64,000 nucleotides of DNA. It comes from CAZZDK01 sp964652235 (GTDB taxonomy: Bacteria; Pseudomonadota; Alphaproteobacteria; UBA9219). The notes under the pieces were generated by a model. That model ran no database searches and was not told the origin of the DNA. It saw only the letters and a program-made list of their open reading frames with translations. A program made the position numbers and the translations under genes. Position 1 is the first letter of the stretch, and each line of letters begins with the position of its first letter. Below, piece after piece: positions 1 through 10,000 of this stretch. The DNA lies in NCBI GenBank assembly GCA_964652235.1, contig CAZZDK010000010.1:7649-71648 (forward strand), in the 5' to 3' direction.

Positions 1-2127
1 CGCAAGAAGCTCCTTTGCCCGTTCGGCCAGGCCTTTCAGATCCCATTGTTCCGCATAGGAATGGGGCGGAACGGCCTGCGAGACGAGACCGCGGATGACT
101 TCGTGCCGCAAGTCTCTGATGATTTCGCTGACGGAGGGCGCGGTCATGATTTCGCGGCGCTGCTCGTAGATGACCTTGCGCTGGTCGTTCATGACGTTGT
201 CGAACTTGAGCAGGTTCTTGCGAATATCGAAATGGCGAGCTTCGACTTTCTGCTGCGCCTTGGCCAGCGCCGTGCTGATCCAGGGGTGGGCGATCTTCTC
301 GCCGTTGCGCAGGCCGAGTTTGGACAGGACGTTTTCCATGCGCTCGGAACCGAAAATGCGCATGAGATCGTCTTCAAGCGAGAGATAAAACTTCGAGCAG
401 CCCGGATCGCCCTGACGGCCCGAACGGCCCCGCAGCTGGTTGTCAATGCGGCGGGATTCGTGCCGCTCGGTGCCGACGACGAAAAGACCGCCCGCGCCCC
501 TGGCCTTAAGCGCGCCCTCCTGCACTTCGGCTCGGATGGCTTCGATGCGGCGCGCGCGCTCGGCCTCGTCCGTCACGTCTTTCAGTTCCTGCGCGATCCG
601 CATATTCAGATTGCCGCCGAGTTGGATGTCGGTGCCGCGTCCGGCCATGTTCGTGGCGATGGTCACCGCGCCGGGGCGTCCGGCCTGGGCGATGATGGCG
701 GCCTCCTGTTCGTGATAGCGGGCGTTGAGGACGTTGTGCGGTATCTTGCGCTTCTTCAGAAGTTCGGACAGGGCTTCGGATTTTTCGATGGAGACCGTGC
801 CGACGAGAACGGGCTGGCCGCGCGCCACACAATCCTCGATCGTTCGGATGAGAGCTTCGTATTTTTCGGCCATCGTGCCGTAGATTTCGTCTTCCATGTC
901 CTTTCGGTTGGCCGGGACGTTGGTCGGGATCTCCACGACTTCGAGGCCGTAGATTTCCGCGAACTCCGCCGCTTCCGTCGCGGCGGTGCCCGTCATGCCC
1001 GCCAGTTTGGGATACAGGCGGAAGTAATTCTGGAAAGTGATCGAAGCCAGCGTTTGGTTTTCGCGCTGGATGGGCACGCGCTCTTTGGCTTCAAGCGCCT
1101 GATGCAACCCGTCGGAATAGCGGCGGCCCTCCATCATGCGGCCCGTGAACTCGTCAATGATGATAACCTTGCCGCCCTTGACGATATAATCCACGTCGCG
1201 GGCGAACATTTTGTGGGCGCGCAGCGCCTGATTGACGTGATGCACGGCCGTGCTGTTTTGCGCGTCGTAAAGGCCGCCGCCGGGCGTCAGAAGGCCCGCC
1301 TCGCCCAAAAGGCGCTCGATGGTCTCATTGCCCTGCTCGGTGAGGACGACGGTTTTCGCCTTTTCGTCCTTTTCGTAATCCGCCTCTTCCAAAGAGGGGA
1401 TCAGCGCGTCGATCTTCTGATAAAGTTCGGAAGAATCTTCCGCCGGACCCGAGATGATAAGCGGCGTGCGCGCCTCGTCGATGAGAATGCTGTCCACCTC
1501 GTCCACGATGGCGTAGTTGAAGGGACGCTGGACGAGCTCCTTGGCTTCGAACTTCATGTTGTCGCGCAGATAGTCGAAGCCGAACTCGTTGTTCGTGCCG
1601 TAGGTGACATCGGCGCCATAGGCCGCTTGCCGTTCTTCGTCCGTCAGGCCGTGCACGATGCAGCCGACCGAAAGGCCCAGAAAGCGGTAAATCTGTCCCA
1701 TCCATTCGCTGTCGCGCTTGGCCAGATAATCGTTGACGGTGACGACGTGGGCGCCCTTGCCGGACAGCGCGTTCAGATAGACGGGCAAAGTGGCCACGAG
1801 CGTCTTGCCTTCGCCCGTTTTCATCTCGGCGATCTTGCCGTCGTGCAAAACCCTGCCGCCGCGCAATCCGACGTCGAAGGGGCGCTGGCCGAGCGTGCGC
1901 TTGGCGGCCTCCCTCACGACCGCGAAGGCCTCCGGCAAAAGGGAATCGAGCGTGTCGCCTCGGCTCAGACGATCCCTGAACTGAACCGTTTTGGCGGCGA
2001 GCTCGGCGTCCGAGAGTTTTTCCATTTCCGGCTCGAAGGAGTTAATGAGCTCGATGGTGCGATCCTGGGCACGAAGGACGCGGTCGTTATGGGAACCGAA
2101 AAACTTACGGGCGAGGGAGGAGAGCAT
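1..2127 (-). CDS. secA: Preprotein translocase ATPase SecA (partial, C-terminus outside window)
   Basis: SecA is the ATP-driven motor that pushes unfolded preproteins through the SecYEG channel at the inner membrane. The reverse strand reads MLSSLARKFFGSHNDRVL from an ATG at 2127. The Walker A motif KTGEGKT lies near residue 103 and the DEVDS Walker B near residue 205. Further on come GTDIQLGGN and the RIDNQLRGRSGRQGDPG helicase segment. The frame stays open through position 1, so 709 codons are visible of a family length near 900, and the C-terminal linker and any zinc tail are not seen. The long plus-strand open frame over this region is its shadow. A 5'-nucleotidase-like gene lies upstream on the same strand, 124 bases away. 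Confidence 0.97.
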   Translation of the reverse strand, partial: MLSSLARKFFGSHNDRVLRAQDRTIELINSFEPEMEKLSDAELAAKTVQFRDRLSRGDTLDSLLPEAFAVVREAAKRTLGQRPFDVGLRGGRVLHDGKIAEMKTGEGKTLVATLPVYLNALSGKGAHVVTVNDYLAKRDSEWMGQIYRFLGLSVGCIVHGLTDEERQAAYGADVTYGTNNEFGFDYLRDNMKFEAKELVQRPFNYAIVDEVDSILIDEARTPLIISGPAEDSSELYQKIDALIPSLEEADYEKDEKAKTVVLTEQGNETIERLLGEAGLLTPGGGLYDAQNSTAVHHVNQALRAHKMFARDVDYIVKGGKVIIIDEFTGRMMEGRRYSDGLHQALEAKERVPIQRENQTLASITFQNYFRLYPKLAGMTGTAATEAAEFAEIYGLEVVEIPTNVPANRKDMEDEIYGTMAEKYEALIRTIEDCVARGQPVLVGTVSIEKSEALSELLKKRKIPHNVLNARYHEQEAAIIAQAGRPGAVTIATNMAGRGTDIQLGGNLNMRIAQELKDVTDEAERARRIEAIRAEVQEGALKARGAGGLFVVGTERHESRRIDNQLRGRSGRQGDPGCSKFYLSLEDDLMRIFGSERMENVLSKLGLRNGEKIAHPWISTALAKAQQKVEARHFDIRKNLLKFDNVMNDQRKVIYEQRREIMTAPSVSEIIRDLRHEVIRGLVSQAVPPHSYAEQWDLKGLAERAKELLA

Positions 2128-2251
2128 AAAACGGCCTCAGTAGAGTGTGGGCTTTCGTCGCCCGCTAAAAAACAAGCGCCGATCGGGCGCCAACGCCCTT
2201 TCTACATGGCCCCGATGGAGCCGAAAAGCAAGGGGGGATGGGGATTCTTTG

Positions 2252-3304
2252 TTAACCTAGCCGACAGGCGGGAAGGTCGTACATTTCCTTTAAGGCAGCC
2301 ACATGGACGTGGGGGAAAACGACCTGGGCGGCCAGGGTCCCCGGGCAGTTCTCGCGGACGCTTGCGATATGATTTTCATTGTCGTCGAGAAAAAGAATCG
2401 CATCGGTTTCGGCGACGACGGGACCCTTGGGGGTATCGCCGGTCGAGAAGAATCGGCTTATGCCCAGGCCCCACTCCACCGCCGTTTTTTTCACGCGGTC
2501 GAAAGAGGCTCGATGGCGGGCGGTCACCCCAACTATATCGAGAGAAGGTCTTTCCGGGTCCTTTTGGATTTTCTGTCGGACAAGGCTGATTTTTGCGAAA
2601 AAGGGATAGAGAGGTCCGGGGTCGGCGGGGATGTTCCGGCAAAACCCTTCCCTTTTTTGGGCCTCCCTTAGAGACGTGTTTCTTACGTAGGTGTCGGTGT
2701 CGAAAGGAAAGTCCTTTGAACCGGGCCGTCCCAGGCAAATGGCGATGACGCCGTCGAAATCCGTGGCGAGGCAAAGGGAGCGCCGTTCCTTTTCCAGCGG
2801 AATGTGTCCCGGATCCAAAAGGGCAAGAGGAATCGGCAGGGTCAAATCCTCCGTGGCCAGGCCGGGTTCGTCGGTCGTTGAGAAGAAAAGATCGATGTGG
2901 GGGGCCTCGGCTCTCAGAAAAGAATGGATGGCGTCGTCGCCGTAAATTTGCTCGATTTTCGGTCCGTTCCGTTCGACAAAGCCGTGAGAGGCCAAAGAAG
3001 CGTGGGCGTAGCGATTCAAGAAGGGGTCGTTCGGTATAAGAACGAATTGCCGAACGAACGGAGATTCCCCCGGCCTGTTCAGCCTAGCCATATTGGCGGC
3101 GAAAGAAGAGGCCGGTCCCTTTTTAAGAAAGACGTCTCTGCCTTTTTTTTCGGGAGCCTGACGGAGGTTGAGAAGAGCGCCGGGGGAATAGATGATATTG
3201 ACCTGGACGGCGGGTCTTGGGAACGGAGATTTGGGAATGGATGTCGTAGCGGACAAGGGGAAAGATGGCGATGGACGAGGGGCAAGCGGCGTCGTATGTG
3301 CCAC
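2252..3304 (-). CDS. 5'-nucleotidase family protein (PF06189-like)
   Basis: This 350-residue protein resembles the cytosolic 5'-nucleotidase family PF06189, HAD-fold enzymes that release phosphate from nucleoside monophosphates. Visible hallmarks are the phosphate-loop segment LATDFDGVIAI, then VGVTARHRASFDRV, the STGDTPKGPV segment and the acidic AILFLDDNENHI near the C-terminus, in the family order. The start is a GTG at 3304; no ATG gives full length, and an AAGGG lies about 13 bases upstream, so the start is moderately sure. The N-terminal 40 residues are low complexity and may not be conserved. It is divergent from galE and on the same strand as secA. Substrate is not predictable from sequence alone. 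Confidence 0.75.
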   Translation of the reverse strand: MAHTTPLAPRPSPSFPLSATTSIPKSPFPRPAVQVNIIYSPGALLNLRQAPEKKGRDVFLKKGPASSFAANMARLNRPGESPFVRQFVLIPNDPFLNRYAHASLASHGFVERNGPKIEQIYGDDAIHSFLRAEAPHIDLFFSTTDEPGLATEDLTLPIPLALLDPGHIPLEKERRSLCLATDFDGVIAICLGRPGSKDFPFDTDTYVRNTSLREAQKREGFCRNIPADPGPLYPFFAKISLVRQKIQKDPERPSLDIVGVTARHRASFDRVKKTAVEWGLGISRFFSTGDTPKGPVVAETDAILFLDDNENHIASVRENCPGTLAAQVVFPHVHVAALKEMYDLPACRLG

Positions 3305-3553
3305 AGCGGAACAGCCCTTTCTTAGAACAAATCCGATTTAAGTCTGCCATATAGCCGAAAAATCCGGCAAAAAAAAAGATGAAAGCAAAAAAACCGGCAG
3401 TTTCTATGGCGATTGTGGTTAATGAGGAAAGTTGCGCTCAGGCCGTGGTAGCAACCCTAAGTCGCATGGATGCGTGAGATATTAGGACTCGCCCCTAAAA
3501 AACAAGTCCTTATAATGACCGTGGCGTATTTCTTCCAAGAGGGCTTAAACGCT

Positions 3554-4546
3554 ATGAAAATCCTCGTCACCGGCGGGGCCGGGTATATCGGCAGCCATAC
3601 AGCCTTCGCGCTGGCGCGGAGGGGCCATACGCCCGTCGTTCTGGATTCTTTGGTCCACGGCCATAGGTGGGCCGCGAAATACGGGCCGCTTGTCGTTGGC
3701 GATATTGGCGACGCCGATATTGTGCGGCGCGTGTGCGAAGAACATCGGCCCGAGGCGATGGTTCATTTTGCGGCCTTTATCGAAGTCGGCGAATCCGTCG
3801 CCGATCCCGATAAATATATGAATAACAATTATCAAAAGGCGCGGCGGCTTTTCGATACGGCGCTGGCGTGCGGCGTGAATCGCGTCGTGTTTTCGAGCAC
3901 TGCCGCCGTTTATGGTTCTCCCATCGGCGATGCGCCGATCAAAGAGGATCATCCGCAAAAACCGATCAATCCTTATGGCGAAAGCAAGCGGCTTGCCGAA
4001 ACGTACCTGCGCGGCTTAGAGGGGCAGGGGATGCGTTCGGTCGCCTTGCGCTATTTTAACGCGGCTGGCGCCGCGCCAGAGGCCGAGGAAATCGGCGAGG
4101 CGCACGATCCCGAAACGCATTTGATTCCGAATGTCCTTCTGGCCGGGCTTGGCTTGAAGGACGAGGTGAAGCTGTTCGGCGACGATTATCCCACGCGCGA
4201 CGGCACCGCTGTGCGCGATTATGTCCATGTTCTCGACCTCGCAGAGGCGCACATCGCGGCGCTCGATCACCTTATGGCGGGGGGCGCGACGGACGTTTGC
4301 AATCTCGGCACGGGAATGGGATCGACGGTCCTCGAAGTGGTCCGGGCGGCGGAAAAGGCCCTGGGCAAGCCCGTGCCGCAAGGCCGCCATTCGCGCCGCG
4401 CGGGCGATCCGCCCGTTCTCGTCGCCGACGCGAGCCGCGCGAAAGAAAAACTGGGATGGAGACCGCAACGCGATCTGGACGAAATCGTGCGCTCGGCGCT
4501 CGAATGGCACCGCTGCGCGCGTTATAAAAACAGGAACGATACATGA
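3554..4546 (+). CDS. galE: UDP-glucose 4-epimerase
   Basis: GalE interconverts UDP-glucose and UDP-galactose with bound NAD, supplying galactose units for surface polysaccharide. The 330-residue protein starts MKILVTGGAGYIGSH, giving the Rossmann GGAGYIG motif at residues 7-13. It has FSSTAAVYGSP, the catalytic YGESK (YxxxK) near residue 141 and the ALRYFNAAGA segment typical of the extended SDR epimerases. The ATG at 3554 is preferred over an upstream in-frame start at 3470 because AAGAGGG sits just ahead of it and the Rossmann strand begins at once. Its stop overlaps an in-frame ATG of the next gene. A TATAAT at 3511-3516 is a possible -10 box without a clear -35. Confidence 0.95.
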   Translation: MKILVTGGAGYIGSHTAFALARRGHTPVVLDSLVHGHRWAAKYGPLVVGDIGDADIVRRVCEEHRPEAMVHFAAFIEVGESVADPDKYMNNNYQKARRLFDTALACGVNRVVFSSTAAVYGSPIGDAPIKEDHPQKPINPYGESKRLAETYLRGLEGQGMRSVALRYFNAAGAAPEAEEIGEAHDPETHLIPNVLLAGLGLKDEVKLFGDDYPTRDGTAVRDYVHVLDLAEAHIAALDHLMAGGATDVCNLGTGMGSTVLEVVRAAEKALGKPVPQGRHSRRAGDPPVLVADASRAKEKLGWRPQRDLDEIVRSALEWHRCARYKNRNDT

Positions 4547-4572
4547 CGGGGCTTGTAAAGGGAGGGATCATC

Positions 4573-5043
4573 ATGGCCATGCTTCTTCAGTCGCCCGCTT
4601 TTTCCCATCAGGGAGAGATGCCTTCGCGTTATACCTGCGAAGGCAATGACGTTTCTCCGCCGCTTATTTGGAAGAACGTTCCGGCGGGGACGAAAAGCCT
4701 CGCGCTGATCGTGGACGATCCAGACGCTCCCGATCCTGCGGCGCCGAAGATGACATGGGTCCACTGGGTTCTGTTCAATCTGCCGCCGGACGCGGACTCG
4801 CTGGCCGAAAATGTCCAAGTCCTCCCGCCCTCGGCGCGCGAAGGCATGACGGATTTTGGAAAAACCGGCTATGGCGGTCCGTGCCCGCCGATCGGGGTTC
4901 ATCGTTATTTCTTCAAGCTTTATGCGCTCGATGCGGTCCTGAATCTTCCTGGCCGCCCTTCGAAGAAGGAGGTCCTTAAAGCCATGCAGGGCCACATTCT
5001 CGAAGAGGCCGTTTTGATCGGAACATATAAGAAAAAGAAATAA
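4573..5043 (+). CDS. YbhB/YbcL family (PEBP-like) protein
   Basis: This 156-residue cytoplasmic protein belongs to the bacterial phosphatidylethanolamine-binding / Raf-kinase-inhibitor-like family (YbhB, YbcL). Hallmarks are the YTCEGNDVSPPL segment, the ALIVDDPDAP ligand-site motif, WVHWVLFNLPP and the GYGGPCPP..HRYFFKLYAL segment. The biochemical role of bacterial members is not settled. ATG 4573 is chosen because GGAGGG lies six bases upstream; an alternative ATG at 4543 overlaps the galE stop and would add ten residues. It probably forms an operon with galE and is followed by a strong hairpin shared with the convergent bactofilin gene. Confidence 0.9.
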   Translation: MAMLLQSPAFSHQGEMPSRYTCEGNDVSPPLIWKNVPAGTKSLALIVDDPDAPDPAAPKMTWVHWVLFNLPPDADSLAENVQVLPPSAREGMTDFGKTGYGGPCPPIGVHRYFFKLYALDAVLNLPGRPSKKEVLKAMQGHILEEAVLIGTYKKKK

Positions 5044-5046
5044 AAA

Positions 5047-5068
5047 CGGCGGCCCTTGGAGGCCGCCG
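5047..5068. terminator. Bidirectional hairpin terminator
   Basis: GGCGGCC (5048-5054) pairs with GGCCGCC (5061-5067) around the loop CTTGGA, with a further C-G pair outside. The stem is flanked by A-rich sequence on the left and CTTT on the right. It sits between the convergent YbhB-like and bactofilin genes, so it can serve both. Confidence 0.75.
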
Positions 5069-5100
5069 CTTTCACGAAAACAAGCCAATCCTTCCTTCCG

Positions 5101-5748
5101 CTATCCGCCAGCCGCCGTCTTGCGCGAGAAGAGGGCGCCGTCGCCTTCCTCCTCGTCGTCCTGCGCGGCGGTGAACTTGGCGGCGCTCTTAAAGCTCGGC
5201 CCGTTGCCGCTGGCCGAGGCGCCCGCGCCGACGACCTGCATTTCGCCGATGATCTGGCCGCCCGCGTTCACCTCAAGCTCGCCGTATTTGATCATGCCGC
5301 TCACGCGACCCGTGCCCCGGATGGTCAGACGGCCATGAACCGTCAGATCGCCGTCGTAACGACCTGCTATGTCGGCGTTTTCGATCTCGACGCTGCCGCG
5401 GAACTGGCCCGTCTCGGTGATCTCAAGAAGTTTGCCGTCGGAAAGTTTCGCTTCGACTTTGCCTTCGACGACAAGAACGTCGCAGGCGGTGATTTCGCCG
5501 GAGAGAGACAAACCCTTGCCGACCGTCAGCTTGCGTTCCTCAATGCCCGGTCCGACCCGTTCCGGCGTACTGCGACGAGAACGCGACATATCGACCTGGC
5601 GACGGGAGGCCAAAGGGCTGCTCGCCGGTCCCATGGCGCGTGGCGTTTCCGCGATGGACGTGCGCGGCGAAAGGGGCGTCTGGACAACGGCCTCCTGCGT
5701 CTGTGTGGTTTCCGGATTCTCTGGTGTGTCGTCTTTGCGTCCGAACAT
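5101..5748 (-). CDS. Bactofilin (polymer-forming cytoskeletal protein)
   Basis: Bactofilins (PF04519) self-assemble into non-polar filaments of right-handed beta-helices and scaffold cell-shape or wall enzymes. In this 215-residue protein a disordered N-terminal tail (MFGRKDDTPENPETTQ...) of about 75 residues leads into repeats such as LTVGKGLSLSGEI, VEGKVEAKLSDGKLLEI, GSVEIENADIAGRYDG, LTVHGRLTIRGTGRVSG and YGELEVNAGGQIIGEM, the regular glycine-bounded strands of the family. ATG 5748 is preferred over upstream starts (5898) since GAGGA precedes it at good spacing. No peptidoglycan hydrolase gene is adjacent, unlike in some bacteria, so its partner cannot be inferred here. Confidence 0.9.
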   Translation of the reverse strand: MFGRKDDTPENPETTQTQEAVVQTPLSPRTSIAETPRAMGPASSPLASRRQVDMSRSRRSTPERVGPGIEERKLTVGKGLSLSGEITACDVLVVEGKVEAKLSDGKLLEITETGQFRGSVEIENADIAGRYDGDLTVHGRLTIRGTGRVSGMIKYGELEVNAGGQIIGEMQVVGAGASASGNGPSFKSAAKFTAAQDDEEEGDGALFSRKTAAGG

Positions 5749-6049
5749 GATGTTGTTTTCCTCTCGAAACGACCGGCCTAAAAGCGTTTGTTTAGGGGCG
5801 ATTGGGGGGCCGGAGGGGTGCCTTCCGCCTCCCTTCGGACTTACCATGCGCGGTCCTTTTGAAGCAAGGCTTTTGAGGGCCCGAGGGCGGTGGATCATGG
5901 GGATAAAATCGAATACGCCTACCGAATCAACACCCTAACTTTCGACACTTTTCGGGCGCACTTCGATGCTGGCTGAGAGGAGGTCCGTGCGATACAAAGA
6001 ATCTCCTTTACGTCCGATTCGTTTTTCCCGTCAGAAAGAAGGTTCGAAC
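5749..6049. other. Intergenic region between divergent bactofilin and PfkB kinase genes
   Basis: About 300 bases separate the two divergent starts. It must hold promoters for both genes, but I see no convincing -35/-10 pair. It contains runs of G and C around 5795-5835 and AAGAAGG just before the kinase start. In-frame starts upstream of each chosen start exist but lack good ribosome sites. Confidence 0.5.
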
Positions 6050-7075
6050 ATGGTCCTTTGCGCCCCATCTTCCCACGACGTCCCGGCCTTGTATGATGTC
6101 TGCGCGATCGGGAACGCGATAGTCGATGTGATCGCCGATTGCGACGATTCCTTTCTGGACCATCACGGGATCACAAAGGGCGCCATGACTCTTATCGAAG
6201 AGGACCGCGCCGCATTTTTGTACAAAAACATCGGCCCCGCCGTCGAGATGTCGGGCGGGTCGGCGGGGAACACGGCGGCGGGGATTGCCGGCCTGGGGGG
6301 AAGTCCCGCCTATATAGGCAGGGTGAGGAACGATCAGTTCGGCGAGATTTTTCGTCACGACATGAATGCGGCCGGCGTTCATTTCTCGACGCCCTTCGCG
6401 TTGTCCGGCCCCGCGACGGGGCGCTCGCTCATTCTTGTGACGCCCGACAAGCAGCGCAGCATGAGCACGTATCTCGGCGCGGCGGCTGAGCTTTCCGTTG
6501 CGGAAGTCGATCCACGCCTGATCGCGAGCGCCCAAGTGACGTTCTGGGAAGGCTATTTATTCGACAGGCAGAAGGCCAAGGAGGCGCTGTTCGCCACGGC
6601 CAAGATTGCGCACGATGCGGGTCGGTCTCTGGCCTTGACGCTTTCGGATACGTTTTGTGTGGACCGACACCGGGAAGACTTTCTCGCCCTTGTGCGGGAT
6701 CACGTCGATATTCTACTTGCCAACGAATATGAGCTGATGGCCCTTTACCGGCTTCCGACGTTCGAGGAAGCCCTGGCGGCGGCGAAAGAGCAATGCGGAA
6801 TCGTGGCGGGCACGCGCAGCGAAAAAGGGGCGGTGGTCGCTTCGCAAGGGAAAGAGGTCGTCATTCCGGCTGAAAGAGGCGTTCAGGTCGTGGATTCGAC
6901 CGGCGCGGGCGATCTGTTCGCGTCCGGGTTTCTCTTCGGATTGACCCATGGGTACGACCTGACGACGAGCGGGCGGCTTGGCGCCATCGCGGCCGCCGAA
7001 GTGATAAGCCATTACGGTCCCCGGCCTCAGCGAGACCTTAAAGGGCTTGCGCGAGAGAGGGGGATCGCGATTTGA
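6050..7075 (+). CDS. PfkB family carbohydrate/nucleoside kinase (adenosine kinase-like)
   Basis: This 341-residue ribokinase-fold enzyme would phosphorylate a sugar or nucleoside with ATP. It has the N-terminal AIGNAIVDVIAD strand, the GGSAGNTAAGIAGLGG substrate-lid motif and the C-terminal DSTGAGDLFASGFLFGL signature (about residues 282-298) with the catalytic Asp and anion-hole glycines. The beginning and the NEYEL segment resemble the adenosine kinase-like branch common in Alphaproteobacteria, but the substrate is not proven. ATG 6050 follows AAGAAGG. The stop overlaps the upstream TTG candidate of the next gene, so the two are probably co-transcribed. Confidence 0.88.
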   Translation: MVLCAPSSHDVPALYDVCAIGNAIVDVIADCDDSFLDHHGITKGAMTLIEEDRAAFLYKNIGPAVEMSGGSAGNTAAGIAGLGGSPAYIGRVRNDQFGEIFRHDMNAAGVHFSTPFALSGPATGRSLILVTPDKQRSMSTYLGAAAELSVAEVDPRLIASAQVTFWEGYLFDRQKAKEALFATAKIAHDAGRSLALTLSDTFCVDRHREDFLALVRDHVDILLANEYELMALYRLPTFEEALAAAKEQCGIVAGTRSEKGAVVASQGKEVVIPAERGVQVVDSTGAGDLFASGFLFGLTHGYDLTTSGRLGAIAAAEVISHYGPRPQRDLKGLARERGIAI

Positions 7076-7083
7076 GGCGCCTT

Positions 7084-10000
7084 ATGGACAGAAAGGGCAG
7101 GATCGCGCTTTTCGTTGTTTGGGCGATTTTGTGGATCGGGGCCCCGCCCCCGGTCGGCGCCGAGGAGAAGGCAGGGGGGCCGTTTCGGGTCGTGGACGTG
7201 GCCCTTCATGCCGAAGCGCCGAAGGCGGAAATCTGTTTGTCTTTCAGCGAACCGATCCAGCCGAAAGACCGTGAGAGAATTCTCGAAGCCGTCAGCTTGC
7301 GAAAAGACGGAACGAGAGAAAAGCTTTCCGCCAAGGACCTCAGCCTCGCTCCGGCGGTTCTTTGCGTGCAGAATCTCGAACATCGAAGCCGCTACGATTT
7401 TCTTTTGCGGAAGTTCCAGGGGCCGTCCGGCGAAAAGCTGGCCAGACCCTATAGCGCCGTTTTCACCGTGCCTGATCGCAAGCCTTTTCTCGCCTTCGTC
7501 TCGGATTCCGATCTGTCGGTTCTACCGCGCCACGTCAAGGCAAAGGACGGCAAGGAAAGGGACCCGCTCCGGGGCGGCATGGCCCATGTTCTTCGTTCCG
7601 TAAACGTCGAAAGCGTCCGTCTGACGCTTTATCGCGTCCCGAACCGGGATTCTTTCGCGAGAGCCTGGCATCAGTTCACGCTCTTGAATCTCTCGCCGCT
7701 GGAAAGCCTTGTCTTCGCGAAGGCGAAGGGGCAGGCGGTTTTTGAAAGCGACCTTGTTTTCGGTCCCAACCCGAACGTCGAACAAACGCTTCTCGCGCCC
7801 CTGCCGCCGGACAAGGCTCTTGAGCCGGGGCTTTATTACCTCGCCGCCGAGCCGAAAACCCCGACCGGCGGCAAAGCTAAGCTTTTCGCCGGGCAATGGT
7901 TCCTGGTTTCGGATCTGCGCTTGACGGCCCTGCGTCTGCCGGGGGGACTCGAAGTTTTCGCGGGCGATCTCGAGGAAAGAAAGCCTGCGGCTTCCGTGGA
8001 GGTTCAGCTTCTTTCTCTGGGCGGCAAAGTTCTGGCCGAATCCCGTACGAAGCCGGACGGTTCGGCCTTTCTTCCTTTTCCGAAGGATAGGGAAGAGGAA
8101 GCCTTTCTTTTGACGGGGCGCGGCGCTTCTGGCGACGTTGATATTCTGGGAATCGGGAACGAAAAAACCGTTGGACTGGGCGCGCCGCTTGCGAGGGCGT
8201 TTGTTCGACCGGATCGGCAGGCCTACCGCCCTGGCTCGATGGCCGCCGTAGCGCTTAGGGCGGAGGATGGAGAGGGGCGAAGCGCAGAAATTAAAAATTC
8301 TTCGTTGAAATTGCTCAGACCCGACCGTCGCGTTTACAGCCAGCAGATCGCTCCCGCGGAAAAAGCGGGAACGCTTTTGATGAATGTGCCCTTGCCGTTT
8401 GTACGCGAAGCGGGGGTGTGGTTTTTGTCCTGGCAAAGGGAGGACGGCGGCGTCATCGCCGAAGCACCGTTGCTTTTGGCGCCCCAGGCGCAAAAAGCCA
8501 GGTTGGAAATGAGGCTTGTTAGGGAAGGGGAAACGGACGGCGCGTCCTTGCGCCTTCAGATCAAGGCGACGGACGATCGCGGCGAGCCTTTGGCGTTTCG
8601 TGCGGGCAAAGTCGTGGCGAGGGGAACCAGACCGGAAGTCCCAAGAAGCGAGTCGTATCGTTTCGGCGTTTTTGTCCCGGACGATCCCGGGAAGGAAAGC
8701 GAAGTTTCTTTCATGACCGGTCCGGACGGACGGGCGAGCCTGGACGTTCCTTTCGACCGAAGGGGGATGTGGGATGCGCTTGAGCTTTCCGCTTCGTTGC
8801 GCCAGGAAGGAGCCTTTGCGTCCCTGACGGTTCCTTTGCCTCGAACGACTTTTCTCGTGGGGGTTCGTCCCTTGGCGACGGGCGCGGCGTTTGCCGAAAA
8901 CGGCATGGCTCGTTTTGAGATTATCGCGGTGGACCCGGCGGGCAAAAGACGCGCGGAGAAAAATCTTTACTACCTGATTTACGAGGAGGGGCGGAATTTC
9001 GAATGGTTTCCGGCGGAAGGCTACTGGGATTACAGGCCGTTGCCCAAGCACAGGCGCGTCGCGGGCGGACCTTTAAGCATCGGCGCCTCGGAAGAGACGA
9101 TTCTGACCTGGCCGGTCACGACGGGCCAATACGCCTTGGAGATTCTCAATGCCGACGGACTTGTCCTTGCCCGCCAGCCGTTCGAGGCGGGTCGCGTCGC
9201 CGCATCGGTCAAAAGCGAAGAGGACGGACGGTTTCGTTTTCTTTCTGCCCCGCCGAAGCTTGAGGAAAGAAAGGAGAACCTTATCCGGTTCTACCTGGAA
9301 TCCCCGGCCTTCGTGAGCGCGATGGTTTTTGACGGACGCGTGCGCGCGGTGTTGCATCGTTTCATGCCCGCGGGCGAGAACGTCCTTCCTCTGGCGCCGA
9401 CAAAAGAGTGGGGACGACAGGTCCTTGTCCGTTTGCGAGCGGCCTTTTTGGATTCTCCGGTTCCGGCGCAATTTGAAAAAACGATCGAGGTCGATAAGCC
9501 GCGGCAGGAATTGGCGCTGTCCGCCGCGCCGCCGTCCGGCCTTGTTTCGGGCGCGGGCGTTTCGATCCCCGTCAAGGTTCAGAAGATCCAGGGCAAAAAG
9601 CAGACTTACCTAAGCGTCATCTCAACCCCCCTTTCCTCGGACGGAAAGACGAACTTTCCGGTCGTGCGGCTGGATCGCGTTCCGGTTGACGCCTTGGGTC
9701 GCGCGAAAATCGACGTGAACGTTCCCTTGTTTGACGGCGAGCTTCGCTTGACCGTCATGGCCTGGAACGACGACCAGTATGGGGAAAAAAGCTTCACGAT
9801 TCCCGCGCGTCCGGCGCTTGGTCTGACGGCCTTTCCGCCGGAGAGGCTCGAATCAGGAGATAAGGTCGAGGTTTCCTTTACGGTGGAAAATAATAAGGCG
9901 CAGGGGGAAGCGTACGCTTATGAACTTCAAATACCGCCGGGACTGACGGCGCAGGAGCCGCTTAAGGGCAACATCCGCCTTGCGAAAGGTGAAAGCCGGG

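Noticed and set aside
46..2589. 847-residue open frame on the plus strand
   Set aside because: It is the antisense shadow of secA; the minus strand gives a clear SecA with all motifs, while this frame has no recognisable domain.
2376..2774. 132-residue minus-strand frame within the nucleotidase gene
   Set aside because: It is a shifted frame of the 5'-nucleotidase-like gene; the 350-residue frame carries the HAD motifs.
7522..9051. 509-residue minus-strand open frame
   Set aside because: Antisense to the macroglobulin-like gene; Arg-rich with no domain and no ribosome site.
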